Source: an uncultured Actinomycetes bacterium (GTDB taxonomy: Bacteria; Actinomycetota; Actinomycetes; S36-B12). From it: a stretch of 8,878 bases of DNA. Where the stretch lies: contig CAIXFB010000183.1 of NCBI GenBank assembly GCA_903918595.1, forward strand, positions 1 to 8,878, written 5' to 3'. Numbering within the stretch: position 1 is the first letter of the stretch; each line of letters starts with the position of its first letter. Shown one piece after another: positions 1 to 6,062 of this stretch. Both the position numbers and the translations under genes were made by a program. The notes below the pieces were generated by a model, which searched no databases, was not told the DNA's origin, and saw only the letters and a list, made by a program, of their open reading frames with translations.

Positions 1-2
1 GG

Positions 3-45
3 GTCTGACGTTAGGCAGACAGCGCAGGCGTGTCCATTACGCCTG
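3..45. repeat. Two small inverted repeats next to the DnaA boxes
   Basis: GTCTG at 3-7 pairs with CAGAC at 16-20, and CAGGCG at 25-30 pairs perfectly with CGCCTG at 40-45 across a 9-base loop. The second stem runs into the first DnaA box. Neither is followed by a T-run on either strand, so they do not look like intrinsic terminators. Their role is unknown and short stems like these can arise by chance. Confidence 0.25.
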
Positions 46-183
46 TGGATAAATCTGTGGACAACATGCGGATGTATGGCGGAAACCCCTCACCTTTCTG
101 GGGACAAGGTGCGGATAACCGGAGTGACTTATGGGGCTCAATGGGCTGTTGAGCGCGGAAATTCGTCCCCAACCTGTGGACAA
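44..183 (+). promoter_or_regulatory. Cluster of DnaA-box-like 9-mers
   Basis: Three 9-mers match DnaA boxes and all point the same way: TGTGGATAA at 44-52 (the exact complement of TTATCCACA), TGTGGACAA at 56-64 and TGTGGACAA at 175-183 (complement of TTGTCCACA, the variant favoured in high-G+C actinobacteria). Two further sites each differ by one base: TGGGGACAA at 99-107 and TGCGGATAA at 110-118. The boxes lie in the non-coding stretch before the phosphatase gene. DnaA binding here is an inference. The site could be part of an origin, a DnaA-titrating locus or a DnaA-controlled promoter. No dnaA or dnaN is in the window and no clear AT-rich unwinding element is visible. Confidence 0.6.
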
Positions 184-219
184 AAGATTCTTTTCGGACA
201 TCGGGCTAAAATTCGCGAC
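184..219 (+). promoter_or_regulatory. Probable leaderless promoter of the phosphatase gene
   Basis: A TAAAAT -10 hexamer lies at 207-212, seven bases before the GTG start at 220. This is the spacing expected when transcription begins at the start codon itself. No Shine-Dalgarno sequence precedes the GTG, which agrees with a leaderless mRNA, common in actinobacteria. No good -35 hexamer is visible. The third DnaA box (175-183) falls just upstream of where the -35 region would be. Confidence 0.4.
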
Positions 220-723
220 GTGACCACCTACCGCATCACCGCCGTGTGCTTGGGCAACATCTGTCGATCTCCCATCGCCGAGGCCGTGGTTCGAGACCGG
301 GTGGCAGCGGCAGGCTTTGGGGACCTGGTTCTCGTCGATTCGGCAGGCACCGGCGACTGGCATATCGGCCATGATGCCGACCCACGCACCATCTCGACCC
401 TCATTTCGCACGATTACGAACTCGACCACAGCGCCCGCCAGATCAACGCAGACTGGTTTGCCGATCTTGACCTGATCCTCGCGATGGATTCAACCAACTA
501 TGCGAACCTGCAGATCATGGCTGCGCAGGCTGGAGTTGAAGCGGATATCCGCATGATGCGGTCCTTCGACCCGGCCCTAGCGCACCTGGACGAGCCACAC
601 CCCGAACTTGATGTTCCCGACCCCTATTACGGCGTCGATGACGGTTTTGTAGATGTGTTGAAAATGATCGAACGGGCAGCCGACGCACTTGTCGTCGAAC
701 TGCCCGCTCGTATCAGTCGATAG
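220..723 (+). CDS. Low-molecular-weight protein tyrosine phosphatase
   Basis: This 167-residue cytosolic phosphatase should hydrolyse phosphotyrosine (or arsenate-related or small phosphate esters) through a cysteinyl-phosphate intermediate. The P-loop CLGNICRS covers residues 10-17, with nucleophile Cys10 and phosphate-binding Arg16 in the CX5R(S/T) pattern. The DPYYG motif near residues 134-138 supplies the general acid Asp134. SAGTGDWHIG (41-50) and SARQI (71-75) are further family signatures. The length is normal for the family. The GTG at 220 is preferred because the protein motifs start at once and a -10 box lies seven bases upstream. The open frame continues back to an ATG at 76, but that 48-residue extension resembles nothing in the family and would run through DnaA boxes. 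It converges with the DUF805 gene with only 22 bases between them. The physiological substrate is unknown. Confidence 0.9.
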   Translation: MTTYRITAVCLGNICRSPIAEAVVRDRVAAAGFGDLVLVDSAGTGDWHIGHDADPRTISTLISHDYELDHSARQINADWFADLDLILAMDSTNYANLQIMAAQAGVEADIRMMRSFDPALAHLDEPHPELDVPDPYYGVDDGFVDVLKMIERAADALVVELPARISR

Positions 724-745
724 CCCCTGAAAAGCGCTCTCGGTT

Positions 746-1183
746 TTAGGCCGAAACAGGTGCAGGTGGTCCGTACTTGTTGTCGCCCGGTGTGCTCTTG
801 AGCAGGTACAGGACAATCAGCAGGATGAGTCCGATGCCACATGCACAAATCAGCACGTAACCCAGCAGCAACAACCAGCCGGACTTATCTGAGTCGTGTA
901 GACGACGAACGCCCACAGCAAGTGAAGGAATCAATATGGCCAGGCTGAAAATGGTGGAAAGTACTCCCACACCCGACGAGACCACCGGAATCACTGTGTC
1001 GCCGATGAGGTATTCCTCCGACGATGCGCCGACCGTTAGTCCAGTTGCGCTGTCAATAACAACCAGAATCAACCCAACAATGAAGACGAATAATTGGAAC
1101 CACCAAAACTCCGAGCGCGAGGCGCGTCCTCTAAACGTCGCGTAATTGGTGAAGACGTGCTTGACCGAGTTGCTAAATGACAT
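746..1183 (-). CDS. DUF805 family inner-membrane protein
   Basis: This 145-residue membrane protein belongs to the DUF805 (YhaH-like) family, whose function is not established. Family marks are visible in order: an N-terminal F-RGRASRSEFWWF block (about residues 17-29), hydrophobic segments at about 28-43, 66-92 and 102-128, the RRLHDSDKSGW motif at 93-103 and a C-terminal TPGDNKYG tail at 131-138. The last hydrophobic stretch is long enough for one or two helices. The ATG at 1183 follows a strong GAGGAGG about four bases upstream. The gene lies downstream of the rplI terminator in the same direction, so it probably has its own promoter in 1184-1250, although no convincing -10/-35 pair was found there. 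No catalytic residues are evident. Confidence 0.85.
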   Translation of the reverse strand: MSFSNSVKHVFTNYATFRGRASRSEFWWFQLFVFIVGLILVVIDSATGLTVGASSEEYLIGDTVIPVVSSGVGVLSTIFSLAILIPSLAVGVRRLHDSDKSGWLLLLGYVLICACGIGLILLIVLYLLKSTPGDNKYGPPAPVSA

Positions 1184-1250
1184 ATGCCCTCCTCAGGGTG
1201 ATAACCGGCTTAGCCTGCCGCCTTCTCGTTGATTTGCATAGCCCTTTTCC

Positions 1251-1292
1251 AAAAAAGAAGGGGCCGGGTGGTTTTCACCACACGGCCCCTTC
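1251..1292 (-). terminator. Intrinsic terminator of the rpsF-rplI operon
   Basis: On the - strand, GAAGGGGCCG with further pairing to the loop forms a long G+C-rich stem against CGGCCCCTTC. The arms are 1276-1292 and 1257-1271, with an AAAA loop at 1272-1275. The stem is followed directly by six T (the A-run at 1251-1256). It begins 11 bases after the rplI stop codon. The stem is nearly perfect, which makes this the strongest RNA signal in the window. It should separate the ribosomal operon from the DUF805 gene. Confidence 0.93.
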
Positions 1293-1303
1293 AGACAAAA
1301 TAC

Positions 1304-1750
1304 CTACTCGGTAACAACCTCGATAGCAACAGTTGCCACAACGTTCGGCAGCAGCTGCACAGTTGCCTTGTGCTTGCCAACAGTCTTGATCGGGCCCGCG
1401 AGCTCGACCTTGCGCTTGTCGAGCACTACGCCACCAGCAGCCTTAACGGCGCCGGCAACATCGGCGGTGGTGATGGAGCCAAAGAGGCGTCCGCCTTCAC
1501 CTGCACGGGCAACAATGCGAACGGGCGCCGATTCGAGAGTCTGCTTGACCTCGTTGGCGTGATCGCGGTCGCGGATCGCACGCACCTTGCGGGCACGGTT
1601 GATCTGATCGACCTGCTTCTGGCCACCACGGGTCCATGCCGTGGCAAGTCCCTGGGGCAGAAGGTAGTTGCGTCCGTATCCATCCTTGACCTCGACGACA
1701 TCGCCGGCGATACCAAGGCCGTTCACTTCCTGAGTGAGAATCAGCTTCAT
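1304..1750 (-). CDS. rplI: 50S ribosomal protein L9
   Basis: L9 binds 23S rRNA near the base of the L1 stalk in the large subunit and helps keep the reading frame. The 148-residue length is the usual one. The N-terminal RNA-binding domain carries the signature MKLILTQEVNGLG followed by GDVVEVKDGYGRNYLLPQG (within residues 1-34). A charged connecting helix (about 40-75) leads to the C-terminal domain, with GRLFGSIT near the middle and a GKHKATVQL segment near the end. The ATG at 1750 has an AAGGA ribosome-binding site eight to nine bases upstream. It lies 11 bases after rpsR, so it is the last gene of the rpsF-ssb-rpsR-rplI operon. In many bacteria dnaB follows rplI; here an intrinsic terminator and an unrelated gene follow. 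Confidence 0.97.
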   Translation of the reverse strand: MKLILTQEVNGLGIAGDVVEVKDGYGRNYLLPQGLATAWTRGGQKQVDQINRARKVRAIRDRDHANEVKQTLESAPVRIVARAGEGGRLFGSITTADVAGAVKAAGGVVLDKRKVELAGPIKTVGKHKATVQLLPNVVATVAIEVVTE

Positions 1751-1761
1751 GATGTTCGTCC

Positions 1762-2025
1762 TTAGCGAGATGAGGCGGTGTAGGGAAGCAGGGCTACCTC
1801 GCGGGCATTCTTAACTGCCATTGCGATGTCGCGCTGATGACGGGTGCAGTTGCCGGTTACCCGACGTGCACGGATCTTGCCGCGATCGGAGATGTACTTG
1901 CGGAGCAAGTTGACATCCTTGTAATCGACCTCAGGAACGCCTTCTTTGCAGAAGGGGCATGCCTTCTTCTTGATCTTGCGTAGCGCCTCTTTCTCACGCT
2001 CTCGCTTGCTTTCACGTGGTGCCAT
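1762..2025 (-). CDS. rpsR: 30S ribosomal protein S18, zinc-type
   Basis: S18 binds the central domain of 16S rRNA as a heterodimer with S6 on the small-subunit platform. The 87-residue protein has a basic N-terminus (KREREKEALRKIKKK), the conserved core YKDVNLLRKYISDRGKI (about 35-51) and R-TGNCTRHQR (about 55-65). Cys23 and Cys26 (CPFC), Cys60 and His63 form a CxxC...CxxH set, so this is the zinc-binding (C+) form. Many actinobacteria also carry a cysteine-free paralogue for zinc limitation, which is not in this window. The ATG at 2025 has AGGAG seven bases upstream. It lies 62 bases after ssb and 11 bases before rplI. Confidence 0.97.
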   Translation of the reverse strand: MAPRESKREREKEALRKIKKKACPFCKEGVPEVDYKDVNLLRKYISDRGKIRARRVTGNCTRHQRDIAMAVKNAREVALLPYTASSR

Positions 2026-2088
2026 GGTCCAACTCCTATGTGTGTCGTATCAGTCTGTGTGGTGTGCGCCTGCTGCGAAGCGGGCTGC

Positions 2089-2559
2089 CTAGAAGGGTGG
2101 CTCGTCGTATCCGCCAGCCGGTGCGCCTGTTGCCCAAGGATCATCAGCGGGAGCACCGCTGCCTCCGCCTTGGCCGCCTTCGCCACCCGCCCGCGCAACG
2201 CGGTTCACCTTTGCTGTTGCGTAACGCAGAGCCGGGCCGACGTCGTCGACCTCCATCTCCATCACGGTTCGCTTCTCGCCCTCACGGGTCTCGTACGAAC
2301 GCTGCTTCAAGCGACCAGACACGATGACGCGCGTTCCCTTTGACAGGGACTCCGCGACGTTCTCCGCATATTGACGCCAGACGCTGCACCGCATGTAGAC
2401 GGGATCGCTGTCTTTCCATTCATTCGAAGTCTTGTCGAGGTAACGAGAACTCGACGCCACAGTGAAGGAAGCAACGGCCGCACCGCTAGGTGTGAAACGC
2501 AACTCAGGATCGTTCGTCAAGTTCCCGATGATCGTGACGTTGATGTCTCCGGCAGCCAT
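2089..2559 (-). CDS. ssb: Single-stranded DNA-binding protein
   Basis: SSB coats single-stranded DNA during replication, repair and recombination and recruits partner proteins through its C-terminal tip. This 156-residue protein has the N-terminal OB-fold (about residues 5-107), beginning INVTIIGNLTNDPELRFT and including the SVWRQYAENVAESLSKGTRV segment. A glycine-rich flexible linker (about 120-145) follows. The acidic-aromatic tip YDEPPF ends the protein, the actinobacterial equivalent of the DDIPF tip. The ATG overlaps the rpsF stop as TGATG (one shared base), which indicates translational coupling. It sits between the S6 and S18 genes, the classic order. Confidence 0.97.
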   Translation of the reverse strand: MAAGDINVTIIGNLTNDPELRFTPSGAAVASFTVASSSRYLDKTSNEWKDSDPVYMRCSVWRQYAENVAESLSKGTRVIVSGRLKQRSYETREGEKRTVMEMEVDDVGPALRYATAKVNRVARAGGEGGQGGGSGAPADDPWATGAPAGGYDEPPF

Positions 2560-2867
2560 CAGGCAACGCCTGCGGTCTCGGGCTCCTCCTGGCGCATCAC
2601 CTTGGTGCGCATCACGGACTCGTTCAAACCGAGCTGACGATCGAGCTCGGCGACGGCCGCAGGTGTCGCATTCATGGTGAGGACGGCGTAGATGCCCTCG
2701 TTCTTATGGTTGATTTCGTAGGCGAGGCGGCGCTTGCCCCACACCTCGACGGTGTGGACGGTGCCACCATCTGCCTTCACAACGTTGAGGAATGCCTCAA
2801 GGCTGGGAGCGATTGTCTTCTCTTCGAGCTCGGGGTCGAGAATGACCATGACCTCATAACGACGCAT
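2559..2867 (-). CDS. rpsF: 30S ribosomal protein S6
   Basis: S6 forms a heterodimer with S18 and binds the platform of the 30S subunit. The protein is 102 residues. It starts MRRYEVMVILDPE, shows the VEVWGKRRLAYEI segment around residues 42-54 and ends its ferredoxin-like fold with NESVMRTKVMR (about 83-93) before a short acidic tail. The ATG at 2867 is chosen because AGGAGG (2878-2883) lies ten bases upstream. An in-frame TTG at 2873 would be only four bases from that SD. It is the first gene of the operon. Its leader can fold so as to pair the SD, which suggests feedback control by the S6:S18 complex. Confidence 0.97.
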   Translation of the reverse strand: MRRYEVMVILDPELEEKTIAPSLEAFLNVVKADGGTVHTVEVWGKRRLAYEINHKNEGIYAVLTMNATPAAVAELDRQLGLNESVMRTKVMRQEEPETAGVA

Positions 2868-2923
2868 GAACAACCCACCTCCTTCGGACTAAGCGGCCAC
2901 GGTCGATCCGTGGCAGGAGGGTT
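2868..2923 (-). promoter_or_regulatory. Putative S6:S18-binding leader of rpsF
   Basis: On the - strand CCTCCT (2920-2915) is perfectly complementary to the rpsF Shine-Dalgarno AGGAGG (2883-2878). Between them is a perfect 7-bp hairpin, GCCACGG (2914-2908) with CCGTGGC (2902-2896), and an unpaired stretch that contains CCG (2887-2885) next to the SD-bearing strand. A CCG in a bulge flanked by a stem that holds the SD is the published form of the rpsF leader bound by the S6:S18 complex, mimicking its 16S rRNA site. The base pairing is seen in the sequence; the assignment to that RNA family is inference. Confidence 0.6.
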
Positions 2924-3124
2924 CTGTGCGTGCGCCCACCGGAGTGAGCAACCCCGAAAGGCTATCTCGTAGGGGGTCGGGAGGGGAAATCCCCCCTTGA
3001 ATGAGCGCGGTTCAGGCCGAAAGTCGGACTGTGAGTTGGTGACCACCTGCTGACAGGGCCCGACTGGACCAGTGACTGGACACGGAGTTTTTGCTGCGGT
3101 CGGCAGTTCCAGTCAGGCAAGGAA
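2924..3124. other. Intergenic stretch between the catabolic operon and rpsF
   Basis: These 201 bases hold no credible gene. They should include the end of the catabolic transcript and the rpsF promoter, but no convincing -10/-35 pair is recognised on the - strand. Visible structures are a G/C-rich hairpin around 2983-2998 (AGGGG with CCCCCT around AAAT), and the ACTGG/CCAGT half-site array described separately. There is no T-run after any stem, so the upstream operon has no obvious intrinsic terminator before rpsF. Confidence 0.5.
3063..3113. repeat. Array of ACTGG/CCAGT half-sites after the catabolic operon
   Basis: ACTGG (3063-3067), CCAGT (3069-3073) and ACTGG (3075-3079) alternate at a 6-base period and make two overlapping perfect palindromes (3063-3073 and 3069-3079). 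A fourth half-site, CCAGT at 3109-3113, lies within TCCAGTC (3108-3114), which is complementary to GACTGGA at 3074-3080. These can form mutually exclusive hairpins about 11 to 65 bases after the last ALDH stop. They may be a weak terminator, an mRNA end or an operator; the role is unknown. Confidence 0.4.
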
Positions 3125-4591
3125 TCAGCGGAATGCATAAATTGAGTCTGATCGCAGATAGCAACGAAGTCCTTCCGGCCCGTTTTCCCTGCCCTGCCCG
3201 CTTTGCTTGATCCCACCGAATGGCGCGCCTAGGTCCGGACGGAAACCGTTGATTCCCACACTTCCGGCTTCGATACGTCGAGCAACACTGAGTGCACGTT
3301 GCGGATCCGAAGTCCACACGGTCCCAGCAAGGCCATAGCGAGAGTCATTGGCAAGTTCGATCGCATGTTCTTCGTCTCTGGCTGCGATCAAGGTCACAAT
3401 CGGACCGAACGTTTCTTCCTGAGCGATCTCCCAACCGTTATCAACCCCTGCAAGAATCACGGGATTGACGAAGAAACCCTGCGAGGGCAGAAGGCTTTGA
3501 TCATCGCCAAAAATGATTTCAGCCCCTTGCTTAACAGCACGATCAAGAAAACCGAGCACCCGCTCTCGATGCTGTCGAGTCCCCAACGGCCCGAAAGTGG
3601 TGCCATCTGCCAGTGCCGGGCCGATCTGCTGCTCCTGCGCCCAAGCGGTCAGGGCCTGCACCACCTCACCGTAGACACCTGGCGTGGCAATGATGCGCTA
3701 CTGCGCAAAGCAGGTTTGCCCGGAGTTGCGGAAGGCGAGCGGTGGCAGACCCACTGCAACAACGTCCATGTCCGCATCGTCAAGAACAACCGCAGCTGAC
3801 TTTCCACCGAGTTCCAGATTGGTGAGGCCGAGACGCTCTCCAACAATTGCTCCGATATTGCGCCCCACTGCAGTTGATCCAGTGAACGCGACGAGTGCGA
3901 TGCGTTCGTCTTTCACCAATTCCTGACCGAATTCAGCTCCGCCGATTGCGATGGTCACGACCCCTGGTGGAAGCCCCGCTTCCTCAAAGACAGCCGTCAT
4001 GAGATGCGCCGTAAGCGCATTTTCCACAGCAGGCTTGAGCACCACCGTGCAACCTGCTGCAAGCGCTGGCGCCAATTTACTCGTCATCAAAACACCAGGA
4101 AAATTCCATGGGGCAATGGCAGCCACAACACCAACCGGGTTGGCAAAGACGTGTGTTTCTCCGTCGAACGATTCCGCCGGACGAATGTTCTCTTGCGCCT
4201 GTGTAAGGAGGAGATCGGCGTAGTAGGAGAAATTGCGTGCAGATGCTTGCCAGTTGGATAAGCGTGAAATCGTTATGGGCATACCCATTTCGCGACTCAC
4301 CGACTGTGCAATCTCTTCGCCCGATTTCTGCCATGCGCGTGCAATCCGGTGTAGGTGTTCAGCGCGCTCTGCAAATGGTGTTTGCGACCAAGACGTGAAT
4401 GCAACTGTTGCAGGTGCCACCACTGCATCGAGATTTGCTGCGGTCGCGAGGGCAACCTCACACAAGATCTCTTCAGTGGATGGATTCACCAATGTAGATG
4501 TTTCGCCACCATTGCTCTCGAGCCAAGAAGTACCGTCGTAAACACCCGAAATAACTGGGTGATGCGATGCTTGATTCGAATTAGTCGCCAT
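3125..4591 (-). pseudogene. Aldehyde dehydrogenase interrupted by an in-frame amber codon
   Basis: This is an NAD(P)-dependent aldehyde dehydrogenase of about 488 residues, split by TAG at codon 298 (3698-3700). Both pieces are in the same frame, so this is a nonsense codon and not a frameshift. The N-terminal piece has PWN (161-163), Lys186 in VLKP, FTGSTAVG (237-243), the general base Glu260 in LELGGKS, and the catalytic Cys294 in GQTC. The amber follows CFAQ directly. The C-terminal piece resumes with RIIATPG and carries EETFGP (cofactor-binding Glu) and the oligomerisation end APFGGIKQSG. Paralogues usually have Ser or Thr at the broken position; TCG to TAG is one base change. Stopping there removes the cofactor-binding glutamate and the bridging domain, so the 297-residue fragment should be inactive. 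A GTG 36 bases after the stop (3664) could allow restart, with no clear ribosome-binding site. The start overlaps the preceding ALDH gene by 11 bases. Recent decay is likeliest; sequencing error or amber readthrough are alternatives. Confidence 0.85.
3698..3700 (-). other. In-frame TAG codon in the second aldehyde dehydrogenase
   Basis: The + strand reads CTA here, which is TAG in the ALDH frame. It is flanked by intact, well-conserved coding sequence on both sides (CFAQ before, RII after), with no insertion or deletion nearby. The rest of the 1467-base frame has no other stop. It lies four codons after the catalytic cysteine. Confidence 0.9.
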
Positions 4592-6062
4592 TGCTTTCCC
4601 CGCCGTACTGTGGGCCGCTATCAGCTTGCAGCTGGGGAATCATCCCTTCCGGAATTTTGTACGAGTGATACTCGAGGTATGAGTCAAAGCCCTCGAGACC
4701 GTTCTCTCGGCCAATCCCAGATCCCTTCACCCCACCAAAGGGTGCGTTGATTGGTAGGTCAAAACTATTGATAGCACACGTTCCGGTCTCTAATTGCATT
4801 GCCACGTTAAGTGCGTACTCCGCATCCTCGGAGAACACTGCACCATGAAGACCGTACTGCGAGTTGTTCGCCTCTCTGATTGCCTCCTCCACGGTGTCGT
4901 AGGGGATGACCGAGATGACCGGTCCAAAGATTTCCTCTTGCGCAATGGTCATCGAGTTGTTCACATTGAGGAACACCGTTGGTTCTACGAACCATCCGGT
5001 ATCACGCGGCTTATTCACCCCGCCTGCCCGAAGAGTGGCCCCCTCGTCAATCCCTTGCTGGATATAGCCGAGTACTCGCTCCTGTTGCCTCTTGGAGACC
5101 AGTGGACCCAATGTGGTGGATGGGTCAAGTGCTGGTCCCAGCACATGCCGCTTGGCACCTTCTGCAAGCAAATCTCCGAGCTCTTCTTGGTACCGCCTGT
5201 CAACAAATACTCGAGTCAGCGAGGCACAGATCTGACCACTGTTTCCGAAACCGAAAGCGAGAAGGTTTGGTGCGACGTCACTCATATTGGCGTCAGGGAG
5301 CACGATCGCGGCCGATTTTCCGCCTAACTCCAACTGAATTCGCTTGAATGTGGGTGCTGCAAGTTCGGCAATCCTTGCACCCGTCGCAGTGCTCCCGGTG
5401 AATGCGATCTTTCTCACCCCCGGGTGTGTGACCAGAGCTTCACCAATGTCAGCACCACCTGTGACCAAATTCAGAACACCCGGCGGTAGCCCAGCTTCCG
5501 CGAACAGATCCATCAAGCGGGCACCCGTAAGCGGTGATTCGGGCGAGGGCTTAAGAACACATGTATTCCCCGTCAACAACGAAGGGATGATCTTCTTGAG
5601 TTCATTTCGTACCGGCACGTTCCACGGAACAATTCCAGCGACCACTCCTATTGGTCGCCGCATTATGTATGCAGATCCGTGCTGGTCTGATCTGACTTGA
5701 CCGAATTGGACCTGCTGAACGGTCTCCAAGTACATTTCCAATAAGCCATTCGAATTGCTAAGAGTTTTACTCGAGGTGATCGGAGATCCCATTGATCTGC
5801 AGCGGATTCGGACCAGTTCGTCTGTGTGCTCCCGAACCAATTCCGTAAATCGCTGAACAATTGCGATTCTTCTGTCTAACGGAACCTGCGCCCAAGTACG
5901 GAAGGCATTGTCAGCAGAGCGCACCGCGTCATCCACATCAGACCGAGTTGCGACACCTATTTGAGCCCAGGATACTTCAGTGGAGGGGTCCACCACAGTG
6001 ATCACATCGGTGGATCCAGATCGCCAAACACCATCGATATACACGCCTGAGAATTTCTCCAT
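4581..6062 (-). CDS. NAD(P)-dependent aldehyde dehydrogenase
   Basis: This intact 493-residue enzyme should oxidise an aldehyde to the carboxylate with NAD(P)+. Counting from the ATG at 6062: PWN at 146-148, cofactor-contacting Lys171 (VLKPSPES), the glycine motif FTGSTATG (222-228), general base Glu245 in LELGGKSA, catalytic Cys279 in GQICASLT, Glu377 in EEIFGP, and the C-terminal APFGGVKGSGIGRENG block (about 440-455). All residues needed for catalysis are present and the length is typical. The ATG gives a TGATG overlap with the SDR stop; a GTG one codon earlier (6065) is also possible. It is followed, with an 11-base overlap, by a second ALDH gene that is broken by a stop codon. The two are clearly homologous but diverged, so this is not a very recent duplication. 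The substrate is unknown; the SDR and hydrolase neighbours suggest a catabolic aldehyde. Confidence 0.93.
   Translation of the reverse strand: MEKFSGVYIDGVWRSGSTDVITVVDPSTEVSWAQIGVATRSDVDDAVRSADNAFRTWAQVPLDRRIAIVQRFTELVREHTDELVRIRCRSMGSPITSSKTLSNSNGLLEMYLETVQQVQFGQVRSDQHGSAYIMRRPIGVVAGIVPWNVPVRNELKKIIPSLLTGNTCVLKPSPESPLTGARLMDLFAEAGLPPGVLNLVTGGADIGEALVTHPGVRKIAFTGSTATGARIAELAAPTFKRIQLELGGKSAAIVLPDANMSDVAPNLLAFGFGNSGQICASLTRVFVDRRYQEELGDLLAEGAKRHVLGPALDPSTTLGPLVSKRQQERVLGYIQQGIDEGATLRAGGVNKPRDTGWFVEPTVFLNVNNSMTIAQEEIFGPVISVIPYDTVEEAIREANNSQYGLHGAVFSEDAEYALNVAMQLETGTCAINSFDLPINAPFGGVKGSGIGRENGLEGFDSYLEYHSYKIPEGMIPQLQADSGPQYGGESNGD

Noticed and set aside
76..219. N-terminal extension of the phosphatase back to an ATG at 76
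   Set aside because: The 48 extra residues have no family counterpart, run through DnaA-box-like sites, and the GTG at 220 places the P-loop at its usual position.
724..745. Bidirectional terminator between the phosphatase and DUF805 genes
   Set aside because: CCTGAAAA and TTTTAGG pair only with a bulge and the stem is short and A/T-rich; not enough to call.
1229..1765. 178-residue open frame on the + strand across rplI
   Set aside because: It is antisense to a certain ribosomal protein gene and includes its terminator; the frame is a by-product of codon bias.
2068..2085. Hairpin with a GCGA loop between ssb and rpsR
   Set aside because: The 7-bp stem is good on the + strand, but the transcript is from the - strand, where it has a C-A mismatch; no T-run follows.
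2016..2343. Two overlapping + strand frames of about 100 residues across ssb
   Set aside because: Both are antisense to ssb, lack recognisable motifs and have no ribosome-binding site of note.
2873..2873. TTG at 2873 as the rpsF start
   Set aside because: It would be only four bases from the AGGAGG; the ATG at 2867 has better spacing and matches the usual S6 N-terminus.
2959..2964. TAGCCT as the -10 box of the rpsF operon
   Set aside because: It fits TANNNT but there is no plausible -35 hexamer at 16-19 bases and such matches are common by chance.
3665..3700. Frameshift as the cause of the split aldehyde dehydrogenase
   Set aside because: The two pieces are exactly in the same frame (starts 927 bases apart) and the sequence between them reads as normal ALDH, so only the stop codon interrupts it.
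3299..3799. 166-residue + strand frame across the broken aldehyde dehydrogenase
   Set aside because: It is the complement of conserved ALDH sequence and crosses the amber site; the - strand frame explains the region.
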